From contig CAWFHD010000003.1 of the NCBI GenBank assembly GCA_963815475.1, positions 1,054,001 to 1,118,000 of the forward strand: DNA of 64,000 nt. The letters run 5' to 3'. This DNA is from Sulfopaludibacter sp963815475 (GTDB lineage Bacteria > Acidobacteriota > Terriglobia > Bryobacterales > Bryobacteraceae). A model generated the notes under the pieces. The model worked only from the letters and a program-made list of their open reading frames with translations. It searched no databases and was not told the origin of the DNA. Made by a program: the position numbers and the translations under genes. Position 1 is the stretch's first letter. Every line of letters starts with the position of its first letter. This document shows, one piece after another, positions 51,303 to 60,305 of this stretch.

Positions 51303-51992
51303 ATGAGAATTTCACAGATTGGGGCGTGGCTGCTCCTGAGCGCGGCCGCCATCGCCCAGCCTCACCATTGGTCCGAAGCCGAGGCCAACGAATGGTACGC
51401 TAAACAGCCCTTCCTGATCGGCAGCAATTACATCCCGCAGACTGCTGTCAACCAGTTGGAGATGTGGCAGGCCGACACGTTCGACCCCGTGACGATCGAC
51501 CGCGAACTGGGCTGGGCGCAAGCGCTGGGCATGAACACGATGCGCGTCTTCCTCCACGACCTGCTGTGGCAGCGCGATTCGGCGGGCTTTGAAAAGCGCA
51601 TCAACGCCTTCTTGAAGCTGGCCGACAAGCACAAGATCCGCATCATATTCGTGCTCTTCGATTCGGTGTGGAGTCCGTTCCCATCGCTCGGACCGCAGCG
51701 CGCGCCGCGGCCCGGGTGTCCACAATTCACAATGGGTGCAGAGCCCCGGAGCCGCCGCCCTGATGGACCCAAAGCAGTACGAACGCCTGTTCGCCTACGT
51801 GCAGGGAATTCTGACGGACTACGCCCACGACAAGCGCATTGTGGCGTGGGACCTATGGAACGAGCCGGACAACACCAACGGATCGAACTTCGGCAACACC
51901 GACGCGGCCCACAAAGAGGCGCTGGTGAAGGTGCTGCTGCCCAAGGTTTTCGAGTATGCACGCGCGGCGATTGCCGACCAGCCTCTGACTAG
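51303..51992 (+). CDS. GH5-like cellulase-type glycoside hydrolase, N-terminal part (frameshifted)
   Basis: Opening ~138 residues of a secreted glycosidase. It has signal peptide ISQIGAWLLLSAAAIA, then GSNYIPQTAVNQLEMW, LGWAQALGMNTMRVFLHD and IIFVLFDSVWSPFPSLG, a TIM-barrel of the GH5/cellulase clan. The in-frame homology stops at PRPG (51716). After that the expected VHNSQWVQSPGAA appears in the +1 frame, so T51717 looks like an extra base. The remaining codons to 51992 are spurious. Confidence 0.82.
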   Translation: MRISQIGAWLLLSAAAIAQPHHWSEAEANEWYAKQPFLIGSNYIPQTAVNQLEMWQADTFDPVTIDRELGWAQALGMNTMRVFLHDLLWQRDSAGFEKRINAFLKLADKHKIRIIFVLFDSVWSPFPSLGPQRAPRPGCPQFTMGAEPRSRRPDGPKAVRTPVRLRAGNSDGLRPRQAHCGVGPMERAGQHQRIELRQHRRGPQRGAGEGAAAQGFRVCTRGDCRPASD

Positions 51993-52431
51993 CGGAGTGT
52001 GGCGCGGTGACTGGTCGTCGCCAGAGAAGCTTTCGGCGGTGGAGAAGATCCAGCTCGACAATTCGGATATCGTGTCATTCCACAATTACGATAAGCCCGA
52101 GGAGTTCGAGAAGCGCATCCAGTGGCTGCAGGCGTGGCATCGCCCGATCATTTGCACGGAGTATATGGCGCGGCCGCGCGGCAGCACCTTCCAGGCGATT
52201 CTGCCCATCGCCAAGAAGTACAACGTGGGCGCCATCAATTGGGGATTCGTTGCCGGGAAAACACAGACTTATCTGCCGTGGGATTCCTGGCAGCATCCTT
52301 ATACGGATCGGCCTCCGGACATGTGGTTCCACGACATTCTGCATCCCAACGGGCAGCCGTACTCACCCGCGGAGGTAGCGGCGATTCGCGCCGCTGCCGT
52401 GCAGGAAGCTCCCAAGGGAAAGAAGAAGTAG
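51736..52431 (+). CDS. GH5-like cellulase-type glycoside hydrolase, C-terminal part (frameshifted)
   Basis: Catalytic remainder of the glycosidase that starts at 51303. It includes the acid/base Glu in VAWDLWNEPDN and the probable nucleophile Glu in PIICTEYMARP, with WGFVAGKTQT in the last barrel strands. Joined across 51717, the enzyme is ~376 residues. Typical role: hydrolysis of beta-1,4-linked plant or microbial polysaccharide outside the cell. No carbohydrate-binding module is present. Confidence 0.85.
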   Translation: MQSPGAAALMDPKQYERLFAYVQGILTDYAHDKRIVAWDLWNEPDNTNGSNFGNTDAAHKEALVKVLLPKVFEYARAAIADQPLTSGVWRGDWSSPEKLSAVEKIQLDNSDIVSFHNYDKPEEFEKRIQWLQAWHRPIICTEYMARPRGSTFQAILPIAKKYNVGAINWGFVAGKTQTYLPWDSWQHPYTDRPPDMWFHDILHPNGQPYSPAEVAAIRAAAVQEAPKGKKK

Positions 52432-52441
52432 CGGCGGAAGC

Positions 52442-52469
52442 GACAGGCCACGAAAGGCGATGGCCTGTC
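52442..52469. terminator. Hairpin after the glycosidase gene
   Basis: GACAGGCCA and TGGCCTGTC form a perfect 9-bp stem with a 10-nt loop, starting 11 bp after the stop. It lies between convergent genes and is a fair candidate bidirectional terminator, although no T-tract follows; it also resembles the intergenic palindrome family. Confidence 0.45.
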
Positions 52470-52512
52470 CCATCTCCGACCCCAGCGGCGACACACGACG
52501 CGGCGACACCAC

Positions 52513-52818
52513 CTATCGTCGCCAGCGGCCTTCGTGGAATCTCCAGCGGCCGCCTTCGTTGCGCCATTCAGAGCGCACCCAGACACGATAGCCGCGCGGC
52601 GGCAACGCCCATCGCCCATTCACCCAGCGCCAGTCATTGCCGTACCGATTGTAATAGCCATCCACCCAAACATAGCCTGGACCGGGCGCAACGCCCACTA
52701 CCGCGTAACGCGGAGGTGGCGGCGGTCCATAAGCGACAAAGCCGTTGGCATAGCCTCCACAAGCCGATAGTATCGTCCCCAGCAGAACCGCCGACGTGGC
52801 GAGCAGCTTTTGTTTCAT
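52513..52818 (-). CDS. Small YXWGXW-repeat-like lipoprotein
   Basis: A 101-residue protein with a lipoprotein signal (LLGTILSAC, lipid on Cys20). After a Pro-rich segment come repeats rich in Trp/Tyr/Gly: YVWVDGYYNR, WRWVNGRWALPP and WRFHEGRWRR. This matches the short YXWGXW-type repeat proteins common in proteobacterial and acidobacterial envelopes; function unknown. Single gene. Confidence 0.75.
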   Translation of the reverse strand: MKQKLLATSAVLLGTILSACGGYANGFVAYGPPPPPRYAVVGVAPGPGYVWVDGYYNRYGNDWRWVNGRWALPPRGYRVWVRSEWRNEGGRWRFHEGRWRR

Positions 52819-52969
52819 AACAGCCTCCTATTGAGATGAACGCTCTCGACCACGCTGGCGTTGCGGCCTGTGAATGGGACTTAATGTTAAGGAGCGTTCA
52901 GCTTCCGCCGTTCGTAAATATGTGTAAGAATTTCTGGCAGTAGGCGACTATCTCACCGTGAGGAGCGAT

Positions 52970-54073
52970 ATGAATCATCGACTACTCGGAGCAGTCATTC
53001 TGATCTCAGTCTGCAGCGCGGCGTTCGCCCAAATCCCGTCCGATGCGGAGATTCGCAAGATTCTGGCAGGGCGGGTCGGCGGAGAGAATCTTGGGAGCGC
53101 CCTGGTGGTAGGGGTGATCGACGCGAATGGCCGCCGCGTGGTGGCTTATGGCAGTCTCGCCAAAGATGACAAGCGCCGCCTTGACGGCGACACTGTTTTC
53201 GAAATCGGGTCCATGAGCAAGGTGTTCACCTCTCTGCTGCTCATGGACATGGTCCGCCGCAACGAAGTGGCGCTCACCGACCCCGTCGCGAAGTTCCTGC
53301 CTGCGAGCGTGAAGGTGCCCGAGCGCAACGGGCGGAAGATCACGCTGGCCGACCTTTCCACGCAAAGCTCCGGTCTGCCGCGCCTGCCCAACAACCTTTC
53401 GCCGAAGAATTTCTTAAATCCCTACGCCGACTACACCGTGCAGAATTTGTACGACTTCCTTTCGCGATATCAGTTGACGCGCGACATCGGCTCGCAGTAC
53501 GAGTATTCGAACCTGGGGGTGGGACTGCTGGGGCACGCGCTTTCGATGCGCGCCGGCATGAGCTATGAGGCGCTGGTGAAGTCGCGCATCTGCGACCGGC
53601 TGGATATGAACGACACACGGGTCACGCTCACACCCGAGATGAAGGCGCGGCTGGCCGTGGGCCACAATCCGGCTCTTGTTCCGGTGGAGAACTGGGACCT
53701 TCCCACACTGGCCGGCGCCGGCGCACTCCGTTCCACCGCCAATGACATGCTCGTCTTTCTGGCGGCGAATCTCGGGTACGTGAAATCGCCGCTGGCGCAG
53801 GCCATGGCCGACGAAGTGTCCATTCGCAGACCGGTGGCCGGCGAAATCGAGATTGCATACGGCTGGCACGTGCAAACCAAAGATGGAAGCTCCATCATCT
53901 GGCACAATGGCGGCACGGGCGGTTACCGCACTTATATGGGCTACGATCCCAAGGCCCGGACCGGCGTAGTAGTGCTCTCGAACGTTTCCAGCCCGGCGGG
54001 TCCGGACGATATCGGCCGCCATCTGTTGAACGCGAGCTACCCGCTGCAAAAGGCCGCGGAGCCCGGGCACTGA
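52970..54073 (+). CDS. Secreted serine hydrolase of the class C beta-lactamase fold
   Basis: A 367-residue exported enzyme starting at ATG 52970, which follows GAGGAG by 6 nt. It has signal peptide LLGAVILISVCSAAFA. The penicillin-binding-protein-type motifs are SMSK (Ser-x-x-Lys), YSN (Tyr-x-Asn) and HNGGTGG (in place of KTG). These support an acyl-enzyme serine hydrolase such as an esterase, D-aminopeptidase or peptidase. True beta-lactamase activity is not indicated. It is not near the BlaI/BlaR1-type pair, so resistance regulation is not suggested. Confidence 0.88.
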   Translation: MNHRLLGAVILISVCSAAFAQIPSDAEIRKILAGRVGGENLGSALVVGVIDANGRRVVAYGSLAKDDKRRLDGDTVFEIGSMSKVFTSLLLMDMVRRNEVALTDPVAKFLPASVKVPERNGRKITLADLSTQSSGLPRLPNNLSPKNFLNPYADYTVQNLYDFLSRYQLTRDIGSQYEYSNLGVGLLGHALSMRAGMSYEALVKSRICDRLDMNDTRVTLTPEMKARLAVGHNPALVPVENWDLPTLAGAGALRSTANDMLVFLAANLGYVKSPLAQAMADEVSIRRPVAGEIEIAYGWHVQTKDGSSIIWHNGGTGGYRTYMGYDPKARTGVVVLSNVSSPAGPDDIGRHLLNASYPLQKAAEPGH

Positions 54074-54085
54074 ACTCCTGCGGCC

Positions 54086-54286
54086 ATGTCAGGAGGCCGG
54101 CGCAAATGTGCCATGCTGGTCTTTATGCGAGACCCCGAGACGATCGAAACCGAGCTGATGGAAATCAGCGCTATTGCCGACGAAGGCGTCAAGCTGGAAC
54201 GTATCGTCGCGTGGTGCGCCTCGCACCCCGATGAGGTCCCATTCGCACTTCACCAGCTCCTAAACAGACGCGATAGGAACGCCTGA
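54086..54286 (+). CDS. Small protein of unknown function
   Basis: A 66-residue frame immediately after the serine hydrolase (12 bp). The conserved-looking part begins MRDPETIETELMEIS (an alternative ATG at 54128) and continues DEGVKLERIVAWCASHPDEV, an acidic helical protein. Spacing suggests co-transcription. No family is recognised and the N-terminal start is uncertain. Confidence 0.5.
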   Translation: MSGGRRKCAMLVFMRDPETIETELMEISAIADEGVKLERIVAWCASHPDEVPFALHQLLNRRDRNA

Positions 54287-54290
54287 GGCA

Positions 54291-56798
54291 CTACTCGTGC
54301 TGCAGCGCTCTGCTGGGGTCGATACGAATGGCGCGGCGTCCCGGCGCTAGGATGGAGAGCGCGACCACTGCCGCGAAAAACGCCATGGCAGCCAGGTATG
54401 CCAGCGGGTCGAACACATTGATCCCCGCCATCGCGGGTATTCCACTCCGCAGGAGTTTGCCCACCGTCGCGCCGCCAAGCGCGCCGCACACGAAACCGAT
54501 GACGATGGCACCGCTCATCGGGGCGAGGATGGCACGCACCACTTGGGCGGCGCGAGCGCCGAGCGCGATCCGCAGTCCGATCTCACGCGTGCGTTGCGCC
54601 ACGGTATAGCCGGCCAGGCCGGCCAAGCCAATGGCCGAGAGCACGATGGCCACGAAACCCAGGATCGCCACTCCCGCGAGCGCGTGGGAAGTGTTCTTCA
54701 TTTCGCCATCGTAAGCGTCCGAGATCACGGGCACGGCCGGTTGCAGACGCCCATCGAGAGCGCGGGCGGCGTCCTGAAAACGCCGGATGAAATCGTGCGG
54801 ATTGCCCGAGACGCGCAGCAGCAGGACCGAGTTGAGCGCGTCACCCGGCGATTGCGGCAGGTAGAATTCCAGCGGTTCGGGATTGCCGACTGCGGCGGTG
54901 GAGGCATTGGCAACCACGCCGACCACGGTGGGGCCATGAGCGCCGCCTTGGGGATCCCACGGAAGAGATTTGCCGAGAGAGTCCTCATTGGGCCACAGAA
55001 CTCTAGCCGCCGCCTCGGTGACCATGACCACTCCTTCTTCGCCGGGCAGGAAGTTGCGGCCGCGCAGGAGACGCATGCGCATGGTCTCGAGAAATTGCGG
55101 ATCCACGCGATTACCCGCGAATTGGCGGCCCATCCACCCGGCTCCCATGTGCAGGTTGCCCCAAGGCCCCAAGGAAACCTGCGATGCTGCCTGAACGTCC
55201 GGCCAAGCGGCGGTGCGGGCGCGGAGGGCGTCGAGATACGCCTTCGCGGAAGCGTCGCCGTAGCCGTGGGCTTTGAGACCGGGCGAGACCCAGAGGAGTT
55301 GGCGATAATCGAAGCCCGGCTCGGCATGACCGAGTTGTTTGAGGCCGCCGACGAGGAGGCCGGACACGACCAGCAGGAGGCAACTCACTGCTACCTGAGC
55401 CGCAAGGAAGATACTGCGGGCGCGGCCGGCGCTGGGCACGAGGCTGGTGAGCCGCAGCGCCGGAGGCAAGCCAAAGACCAGCGCACAAAGGAGGGAGACG
55501 CCGAACGTGACGACGATGGTCCGCCAATCCGGGAGAAGAGTTGATGTCGGGTTGTGCTCCAATTGAATCCACTTCAAGAAGAAGGTGCTGAGCACGAGGC
55601 CGCACAGGGCGCAGAGCGCCGCCAGCATGAGCGATTCGGTAAACAACTGGCGCACTACCCGGGCGCGCCCGGCGCCGAGGGCCATGCGGATGCGAATCTC
55701 GCGTTCGCGCGTCACGCCGCGGGCCAATACCAGCGTCCCCAGATTGGCGCAGGCGGCCACCAGAAGCAGCAATACCAGGGCGACGGAGACCAGAACAATC
55801 TGGAACTCGGGGCTGTCGGTTTCGAATTGGAGAATGGGATGGGCTTCGAGATACTCGCCCGCACGCGCGCGGTCCGGCTGCAGTTGATGCAGCCTGGCGG
55901 CCAGCGCGAGCGTTTCCTGTTGCGCCGCTTTCACCGATACACCGGGGCGAAGGCGCGCGTACACATCGAGCGCGGAATCCCAATCGGTGAGGAGATTGCT
56001 GCCGTCAATCACGAACGGCTGCCGGGCCAGAGGCATCCAAAGATCGTAGCGAGCCCTGGAGGAACGGGGCATCACACCGACCACGCGCACCAGCTTACCG
56101 TTGACGCGAATGCTTTCACCGATGACCGCGGGGTCGCCACCCAGTCGTCGCTGCCAGAACAGTTCACCGATGAGCGCCACTGGCTCGGAGTCGCGGCGCT
56201 CATCGTCCAGAGTCAAGACGCGGCCAAGCGTAGGAACGACACCGAATTCAGGGAAGTAGTTGGAGGTAGCGAAGGCGACCTGGATTTGCTCCGGTGCGGC
56301 GCCGGGCGCGGTTTCGCCGAAAGCTGCCTGATCGCGTTCGGAGATACCGATGACGCTGCGAAAAGACTTGGCATTGGCTGCATAGAAGGCGAGTTCGGGA
56401 TAAGGCAGGCGGCTGATGAACACACCGGGCGCACGGCGTCTTAGTTGGACTAGTGTGTCGGGGTTGGGGAGGGGCCCTCCCTGAAGATCGGAAACAGCGG
56501 CACGAAAAACCGTGAGGGGCACGCCAATTCCCGATCCCAGCACGAGAATGGCGGTGAGGGTGAAGGCGGGGGAGTTGCGCAGCACGCGGGCGCCGTAAGC
56601 GAGATCCTGTCGCAGACGGTCGAGCCAGGCCCAGCCCCAGACTTCACGAGCGTCTTCGCGCAAGCGCAGGTCGCTGCCGAATTCGGCGCGACGCTCCGGT
56701 GACAGCAGCTCGCGATGGTACGCCATCTCCTCCGCCATTTCGCGTTCCAGACGGCGGCGGTTCCATAAGTATGCAACGCGTCGCAGCAGTTCCCTCAT
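54291..56798 (-). CDS. ADOP-type (MacB/FtsX-like) duplicated permease
   Basis: An 835-residue second ADOP permease. It opens MRELLRRVAYLWNRRRLERE with the usual charged N-terminal helix, then FTLTAILVLGSGIGVPLTVF. Two MacB-like core/FtsX units follow, ending PGRRAIRIDPSRALQHE. The ATG at 56798 has AGGAG just upstream; an ATG at 56816 is in frame but its extension lacks resemblance. It is the second gene of a PadR-ADOP pair transcribed leftward. No ATPase gene is adjacent. Confidence 0.92.
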   Translation of the reverse strand: MRELLRRVAYLWNRRRLEREMAEEMAYHRELLSPERRAEFGSDLRLREDAREVWGWAWLDRLRQDLAYGARVLRNSPAFTLTAILVLGSGIGVPLTVFRAAVSDLQGGPLPNPDTLVQLRRRAPGVFISRLPYPELAFYAANAKSFRSVIGISERDQAAFGETAPGAAPEQIQVAFATSNYFPEFGVVPTLGRVLTLDDERRDSEPVALIGELFWQRRLGGDPAVIGESIRVNGKLVRVVGVMPRSSRARYDLWMPLARQPFVIDGSNLLTDWDSALDVYARLRPGVSVKAAQQETLALAARLHQLQPDRARAGEYLEAHPILQFETDSPEFQIVLVSVALVLLLLVAACANLGTLVLARGVTREREIRIRMALGAGRARVVRQLFTESLMLAALCALCGLVLSTFFLKWIQLEHNPTSTLLPDWRTIVVTFGVSLLCALVFGLPPALRLTSLVPSAGRARSIFLAAQVAVSCLLLVVSGLLVGGLKQLGHAEPGFDYRQLLWVSPGLKAHGYGDASAKAYLDALRARTAAWPDVQAASQVSLGPWGNLHMGAGWMGRQFAGNRVDPQFLETMRMRLLRGRNFLPGEEGVVMVTEAAARVLWPNEDSLGKSLPWDPQGGAHGPTVVGVVANASTAAVGNPEPLEFYLPQSPGDALNSVLLLRVSGNPHDFIRRFQDAARALDGRLQPAVPVISDAYDGEMKNTSHALAGVAILGFVAIVLSAIGLAGLAGYTVAQRTREIGLRIALGARAAQVVRAILAPMSGAIVIGFVCGALGGATVGKLLRSGIPAMAGINVFDPLAYLAAMAFFAAVVALSILAPGRRAIRIDPSRALQHE

Positions 56799-56808
56799 GA
56801 TCGGCTCC

Positions 56809-57135
56809 TTATGCAAGTCTTAGAACGGACTGGATGGCGCGGTTGACGTGGTCATAACCGGCCAATTCGGCCGCCAGTTGCTTTCGTCCGGCGGCGGTGA
56901 GGCGATAGGAACGAACCCGACGTTTCGTGTCCGACAGTTCCCACTCGGACTGCACCCACCCTTTCATGAGCATCTTCTGGAGGGCGGGGTACAGAGAACC
57001 TTCTTCGACGCGCAGGACGTCGCTGGAGAGCTCGCTGATGCGCTGGGCGATGGCATAGCCGTGCAGCGGGCCGGCTTGCAGGACGCGCAGCACGAGGAGG
57101 ATCAAGGTTCCGGGCACGAGTTCGGTTTTGGACAT
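56809..57135 (-). CDS. PadR family transcriptional regulator
   Basis: A 108-residue winged-helix regulator (MSKTELVPGTLILLVLRVL, then HGYAIAQRISELS, VEEGSLYPALQKMLMKGW and SYRLTAAGRKQLAAELAG). It ends 10 bp before the ADOP permease start, forming the same two-gene layout as at 33563-36583. A palindrome over its promoter suggests autoregulation. Confidence 0.92.
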   Translation of the reverse strand: MSKTELVPGTLILLVLRVLQAGPLHGYAIAQRISELSSDVLRVEEGSLYPALQKMLMKGWVQSEWELSDTKRRVRSYRLTAAGRKQLAAELAGYDHVNRAIQSVLRLA

Positions 57136-57146
57136 ACCTTTAAATG

Positions 57147-57185
57147 GACTACGTATAGTCTATCTATGCCTATTGCACTCGTCAA
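57147..57185 (-). promoter_or_regulatory. Promoter with palindrome upstream of the second PadR
   Basis: On the minus strand TTGACG (57180-57185) and TAGACT (57157-57162) are 17 bp apart. The palindrome GACTA-TACG-TAGTC (57147-57160) overlaps the -10 and ends 12 bp from the ATG. PadR binding is inferred from position, as in the other PadR-ADOP operon. Confidence 0.5.
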
Positions 57186-57283
57186 ACGGATACGCAGATC
57201 TCTCGTTGCGGGTTCCGTGATTTATTGCATCTGACAATGCTCGCCATTAACTACAGCTACAACCTCCTGCTAACCTTTTGGCT

Positions 57284-59788
57284 ATGGACACCGCCTCTGT
57301 ACGGGCGGTACAAGGGATCATGCTATTGCGCCCCGGTGTCTGTACTGTACTTACCCTCTTCCTGTTCAGTTCCGTGTTGCCGGCACAGCAGGATCGCATC
57401 AAAGCGGCAATCGATGGCCGCCACTCGGTAAGCATCAGGGGCAGCGTTCCTTCGCAAGCACAGGCCAGATACGACCAGGGCGCCGTGGAACCGAGTTTCC
57501 CGCTGGGCAACATTACTCTAATGCTGCGGCCCTCGGCCGCTCAACAGGCTGCGCTCGAGCAGTTACTCGCGCAACAGCAGGACACCGCGTCGCCCGAGTT
57601 TCACCAGTGGCTGACACCCGAAACTTACGCTGAACGCTTCGGCGCTAGTCCGTCCGATCTCGACAAGATCACGAACTGGCTCCGCTCCGAGGGCTTCGCC
57701 GTCCGGTATACGGCACGCGGGCGCGACTTCATCAGTTTCACAGGCACTGCCGCACAGGTGGAATCCGCGCTGCATACGCAGATTCATCGCTACCGTGTAG
57801 GTCCCGCCGCTCATTTCGCGAATGCGTCCGACGTGTCCCTGCCCGTGGATATCGAGCCAATGGTGGCCGGAGTCATGGGCCTGCACGACTTTCATCCGAA
57901 GTCGCCTCGCCATCAGTTCCAGTCGAACTACACACAAGGTGACGGGACGCACTACCTGTTGCCCGACGATCTCGCGACTATTTACAACCTGATGCCCATG
58001 TATCGGTACGGATACACCGGCGCCGGGCAGAGCATCGTGATCGTGGGCCAGAGCGACATCGATCCAGCCGACATCGCGGCCTTTCGCAATGCGTGGGGCA
58101 TGCCCGACACGACCATACAGATGGTCCCGGTGGGCAATTATCCCGGTGTCAACGACGATGAAGTGGAGGCCGATCTGGATCTGGAATGGTCGGGCGCAAT
58201 GGCCCGGTTTGCCAACCTGATCTACGTCTACGGCGACGATGTGAGCTACGCGGCGAACTACGCCGTCGACAACAACCTGGCGCCCATCGTCAGCGAGAGT
58301 TTTGGACTGTGCGAATATCTTGTCGGTTCGAACCGGCTAGGCCTGTATTATTTTCGAGTGGAAGCACAGAAGGCAGCCTCGCTGGGAATCACCTGGCTGG
58401 CTTCATCGGGCGATACCGGGGCGGCCGGGTGCGACAACAATGTCAGCGTGGCAACGCAGGGCTTGGGAGTGAGCATTCCCGCCAGCATTCCCGAGATCAC
58501 CGCCGTGGGCGGCACGCAACTCAACGAAGGCAACCTGACTTACTGGAGCGGCAGCAACGGACTCTACGGCGGCTCAGCGCTTTCCTACATTCCCGAAATG
58601 GCATGGAACGAAACCGCTGCCAGCGTGGCGGTGGGCGGGACCATTGGCTCGAGCGGCGGCGGTGTGAGTGCGGTCTACCCCAAGCCCGCATGGCAAACGG
58701 GCGCCGGCGTCCCGAATGACGGAGCGCGCGATGTGCCCGACGTGTCGTTGACTGCCGCCGCCGGCCACGATCCCTACGTGGTGGTTTCGGAAGGCTTTGC
58801 GCTTGGAATCGGCGGCACCTCGGCTTCCGCTCCTTCTTTCGCGGGAATGCTCGCGGTGCTCAATCAATACCTGGTGCAGAACAAGGTGCAAGCCAAACCC
58901 GGCCTGGGCAACATCAATCCGAAACTGTATGCCATGGCCGCGGGAGGCGCATCGGGAGTCTTCCACGACATAACCCTCGGCGACAATATCGTTCCCTGCC
59001 AGATGAAAACGCCGGATTGCACCAGCGGCCAATTCGGGTACAAAGCCGGCGTGGGTTACGACATGGTCACGGGCTTGGGCTCGGTGAACGCGTACAATCT
59101 GATTACCGCTTGGGCTGGCCTGCCAGTCACTCCCACTACTATGACCCTGACCGCCGCGCCTACCACCGTGCTGGCGAGTGGTTTCACGGTGCTTACCGCC
59201 ACCGTGAAGGCGGCAAGTGGCGCGGTGACGCCCTCCGGGACGGTTTCCTTCACGCTGGGGAATAATCTCGCCGGCTCCGCGGCTCTGTCGGGGTCGGGAG
59301 CCACAGCCACGGCGTCCATCACTGTATATGGCGGACAATTGCTTGCCGCCCAAACCACAGCTCAGGCGAATTACGAAGGCAGCCCGACCTTCACTGGGTC
59401 ATCGGCGGTAACCTCCATCAACCTGGGCGGCCCCACCACGCTCTCCGTGGTGACACCATCGGTGACGCCCAACCCGGTCTACCAGCAGGCGCCCGATGCC
59501 AGCGGCGCCACCTTCTCGTTCGCCATCAAGCTGAGTGAAACCGCGGGCGTCAACACCACTGTAACCGGCCTCAACATCGCCGGCGTCAACTATTCGGGGT
59601 TGGTCGCGAAGTTCTTCGGTAGTACCTCGCTACCTGCGCACGGCACTCTCTCGGCCAGTTTGAAGGCCGCGAATATCGATGTCCCCTCTAACGTTGTACT
59701 CGTCTTTACGGGCCGCGACGCCAGTGGAGCTACCTGGACCCAGCAGATCATGGTGCCGTTCCTACCGCAGCCTGCTAGCGGCCACTAA
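57284..59788 (+). CDS. Secreted pro-kumamolisin (sedolisin, S53) serine protease with Ig-like C-terminal part
   Basis: A ~834-residue acid serine-carboxyl protease precursor. It has a signal peptide near VLTLFLFSSVLPA and a pro-kumamolisin activation domain over residues ~50-200. The catalytic domain has Glu297 and Asp301 in EVEADLDLEW and Ser515 in GGTSASAPS (numbered from TTG 57278). The calcium site is in DITLGDN and GYDMVTGLGSVNAYN. About 200 residues of Ig-like repeats follow. The ATG at 57284 or 57320 is the likely start; the latter gives a cleaner signal peptide. These proteases usually degrade extracellular protein at low pH, consistent with an acidic-soil lifestyle. Confidence 0.88.
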   Translation: MDTASVRAVQGIMLLRPGVCTVLTLFLFSSVLPAQQDRIKAAIDGRHSVSIRGSVPSQAQARYDQGAVEPSFPLGNITLMLRPSAAQQAALEQLLAQQQDTASPEFHQWLTPETYAERFGASPSDLDKITNWLRSEGFAVRYTARGRDFISFTGTAAQVESALHTQIHRYRVGPAAHFANASDVSLPVDIEPMVAGVMGLHDFHPKSPRHQFQSNYTQGDGTHYLLPDDLATIYNLMPMYRYGYTGAGQSIVIVGQSDIDPADIAAFRNAWGMPDTTIQMVPVGNYPGVNDDEVEADLDLEWSGAMARFANLIYVYGDDVSYAANYAVDNNLAPIVSESFGLCEYLVGSNRLGLYYFRVEAQKAASLGITWLASSGDTGAAGCDNNVSVATQGLGVSIPASIPEITAVGGTQLNEGNLTYWSGSNGLYGGSALSYIPEMAWNETAASVAVGGTIGSSGGGVSAVYPKPAWQTGAGVPNDGARDVPDVSLTAAAGHDPYVVVSEGFALGIGGTSASAPSFAGMLAVLNQYLVQNKVQAKPGLGNINPKLYAMAAGGASGVFHDITLGDNIVPCQMKTPDCTSGQFGYKAGVGYDMVTGLGSVNAYNLITAWAGLPVTPTTMTLTAAPTTVLASGFTVLTATVKAASGAVTPSGTVSFTLGNNLAGSAALSGSGATATASITVYGGQLLAAQTTAQANYEGSPTFTGSSAVTSINLGGPTTLSVVTPSVTPNPVYQQAPDASGATFSFAIKLSETAGVNTTVTGLNIAGVNYSGLVAKFFGSTSLPAHGTLSASLKAANIDVPSNVVLVFTGRDASGATWTQQIMVPFLPQPASGH

Positions 59789-59831
59789 CTGAAAGCGCTG
59801 CTAAGACTGGCCAGGGGCATACAATATCGGT

Positions 59832-60305
59832 ATGGCCCGCATTACCCAGTTGTATGTGAATGGCGCCAGGCGCCCCATCGACGCTGATCCCGACCGCACG
59901 CTGCTTAGCGTGCTGCGCGACGACCTGGATCTCACTGGAACCAAGTACGGCTGCGGCGAAGGACAATGCGCCGCCTGCACGGTCCTCATTGATGGCCAGC
60001 CCACCAAGTCGTGCCTCACGAAGTTAAGCGCCGTGGGCGCGAAGAAGATTGTCACCATCGAAGGGCTGGCGCCCGAAGGCAAACTTCATCCCGTGCAGGA
60101 AGCGTTCCTGGAAGAGGAAGCCATGCAGTGCGGCTGGTGCACGCCGGGCATGATCCTAGGCGCGGTTGGCCTGCTGCAGCGCACGCCCCACCCATCCGAC
60201 GCCGAGATCGTCAGCGGCATGAACGGCCATGTCTGCCGCTGCGGCACATATCCGCGCATCGTGAGCGCGGTGCGCTCCGCGGCGAAGAAGGGAGTCCCCG
60301 CATGA
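59832..60305 (+). CDS. [2Fe-2S] small subunit of a molybdenum hydroxylase (xanthine dehydrogenase family)
   Basis: A 157-residue iron-sulfur electron-transfer subunit. The plant-type cluster cysteines are C41, C46, C49 and C61 (GCGEGQCAAC...SC). The second cluster domain has C100, C103, C135 and C137 (QCGWC...CRC). It passes electrons from the molybdenum subunit encoded just downstream. It overlaps that gene's start by four bases. No FAD subunit gene is adjacent, as in isoquinoline 1-oxidoreductase-type enzymes, which usually hand electrons to cytochromes. Confidence 0.92.
   Translation: MARITQLYVNGARRPIDADPDRTLLSVLRDDLDLTGTKYGCGEGQCAACTVLIDGQPTKSCLTKLSAVGAKKIVTIEGLAPEGKLHPVQEAFLEEEAMQCGWCTPGMILGAVGLLQRTPHPSDAEIVSGMNGHVCRCGTYPRIVSAVRSAAKKGVPA

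Noticed and set aside
52970..54073. Beta-lactamase resistance gene controlled by the BlaI/BlaR1-type pair
   Set aside because: The fold is shared, but the KTG motif is replaced by HNG and the regulator pair is 52 kb away.
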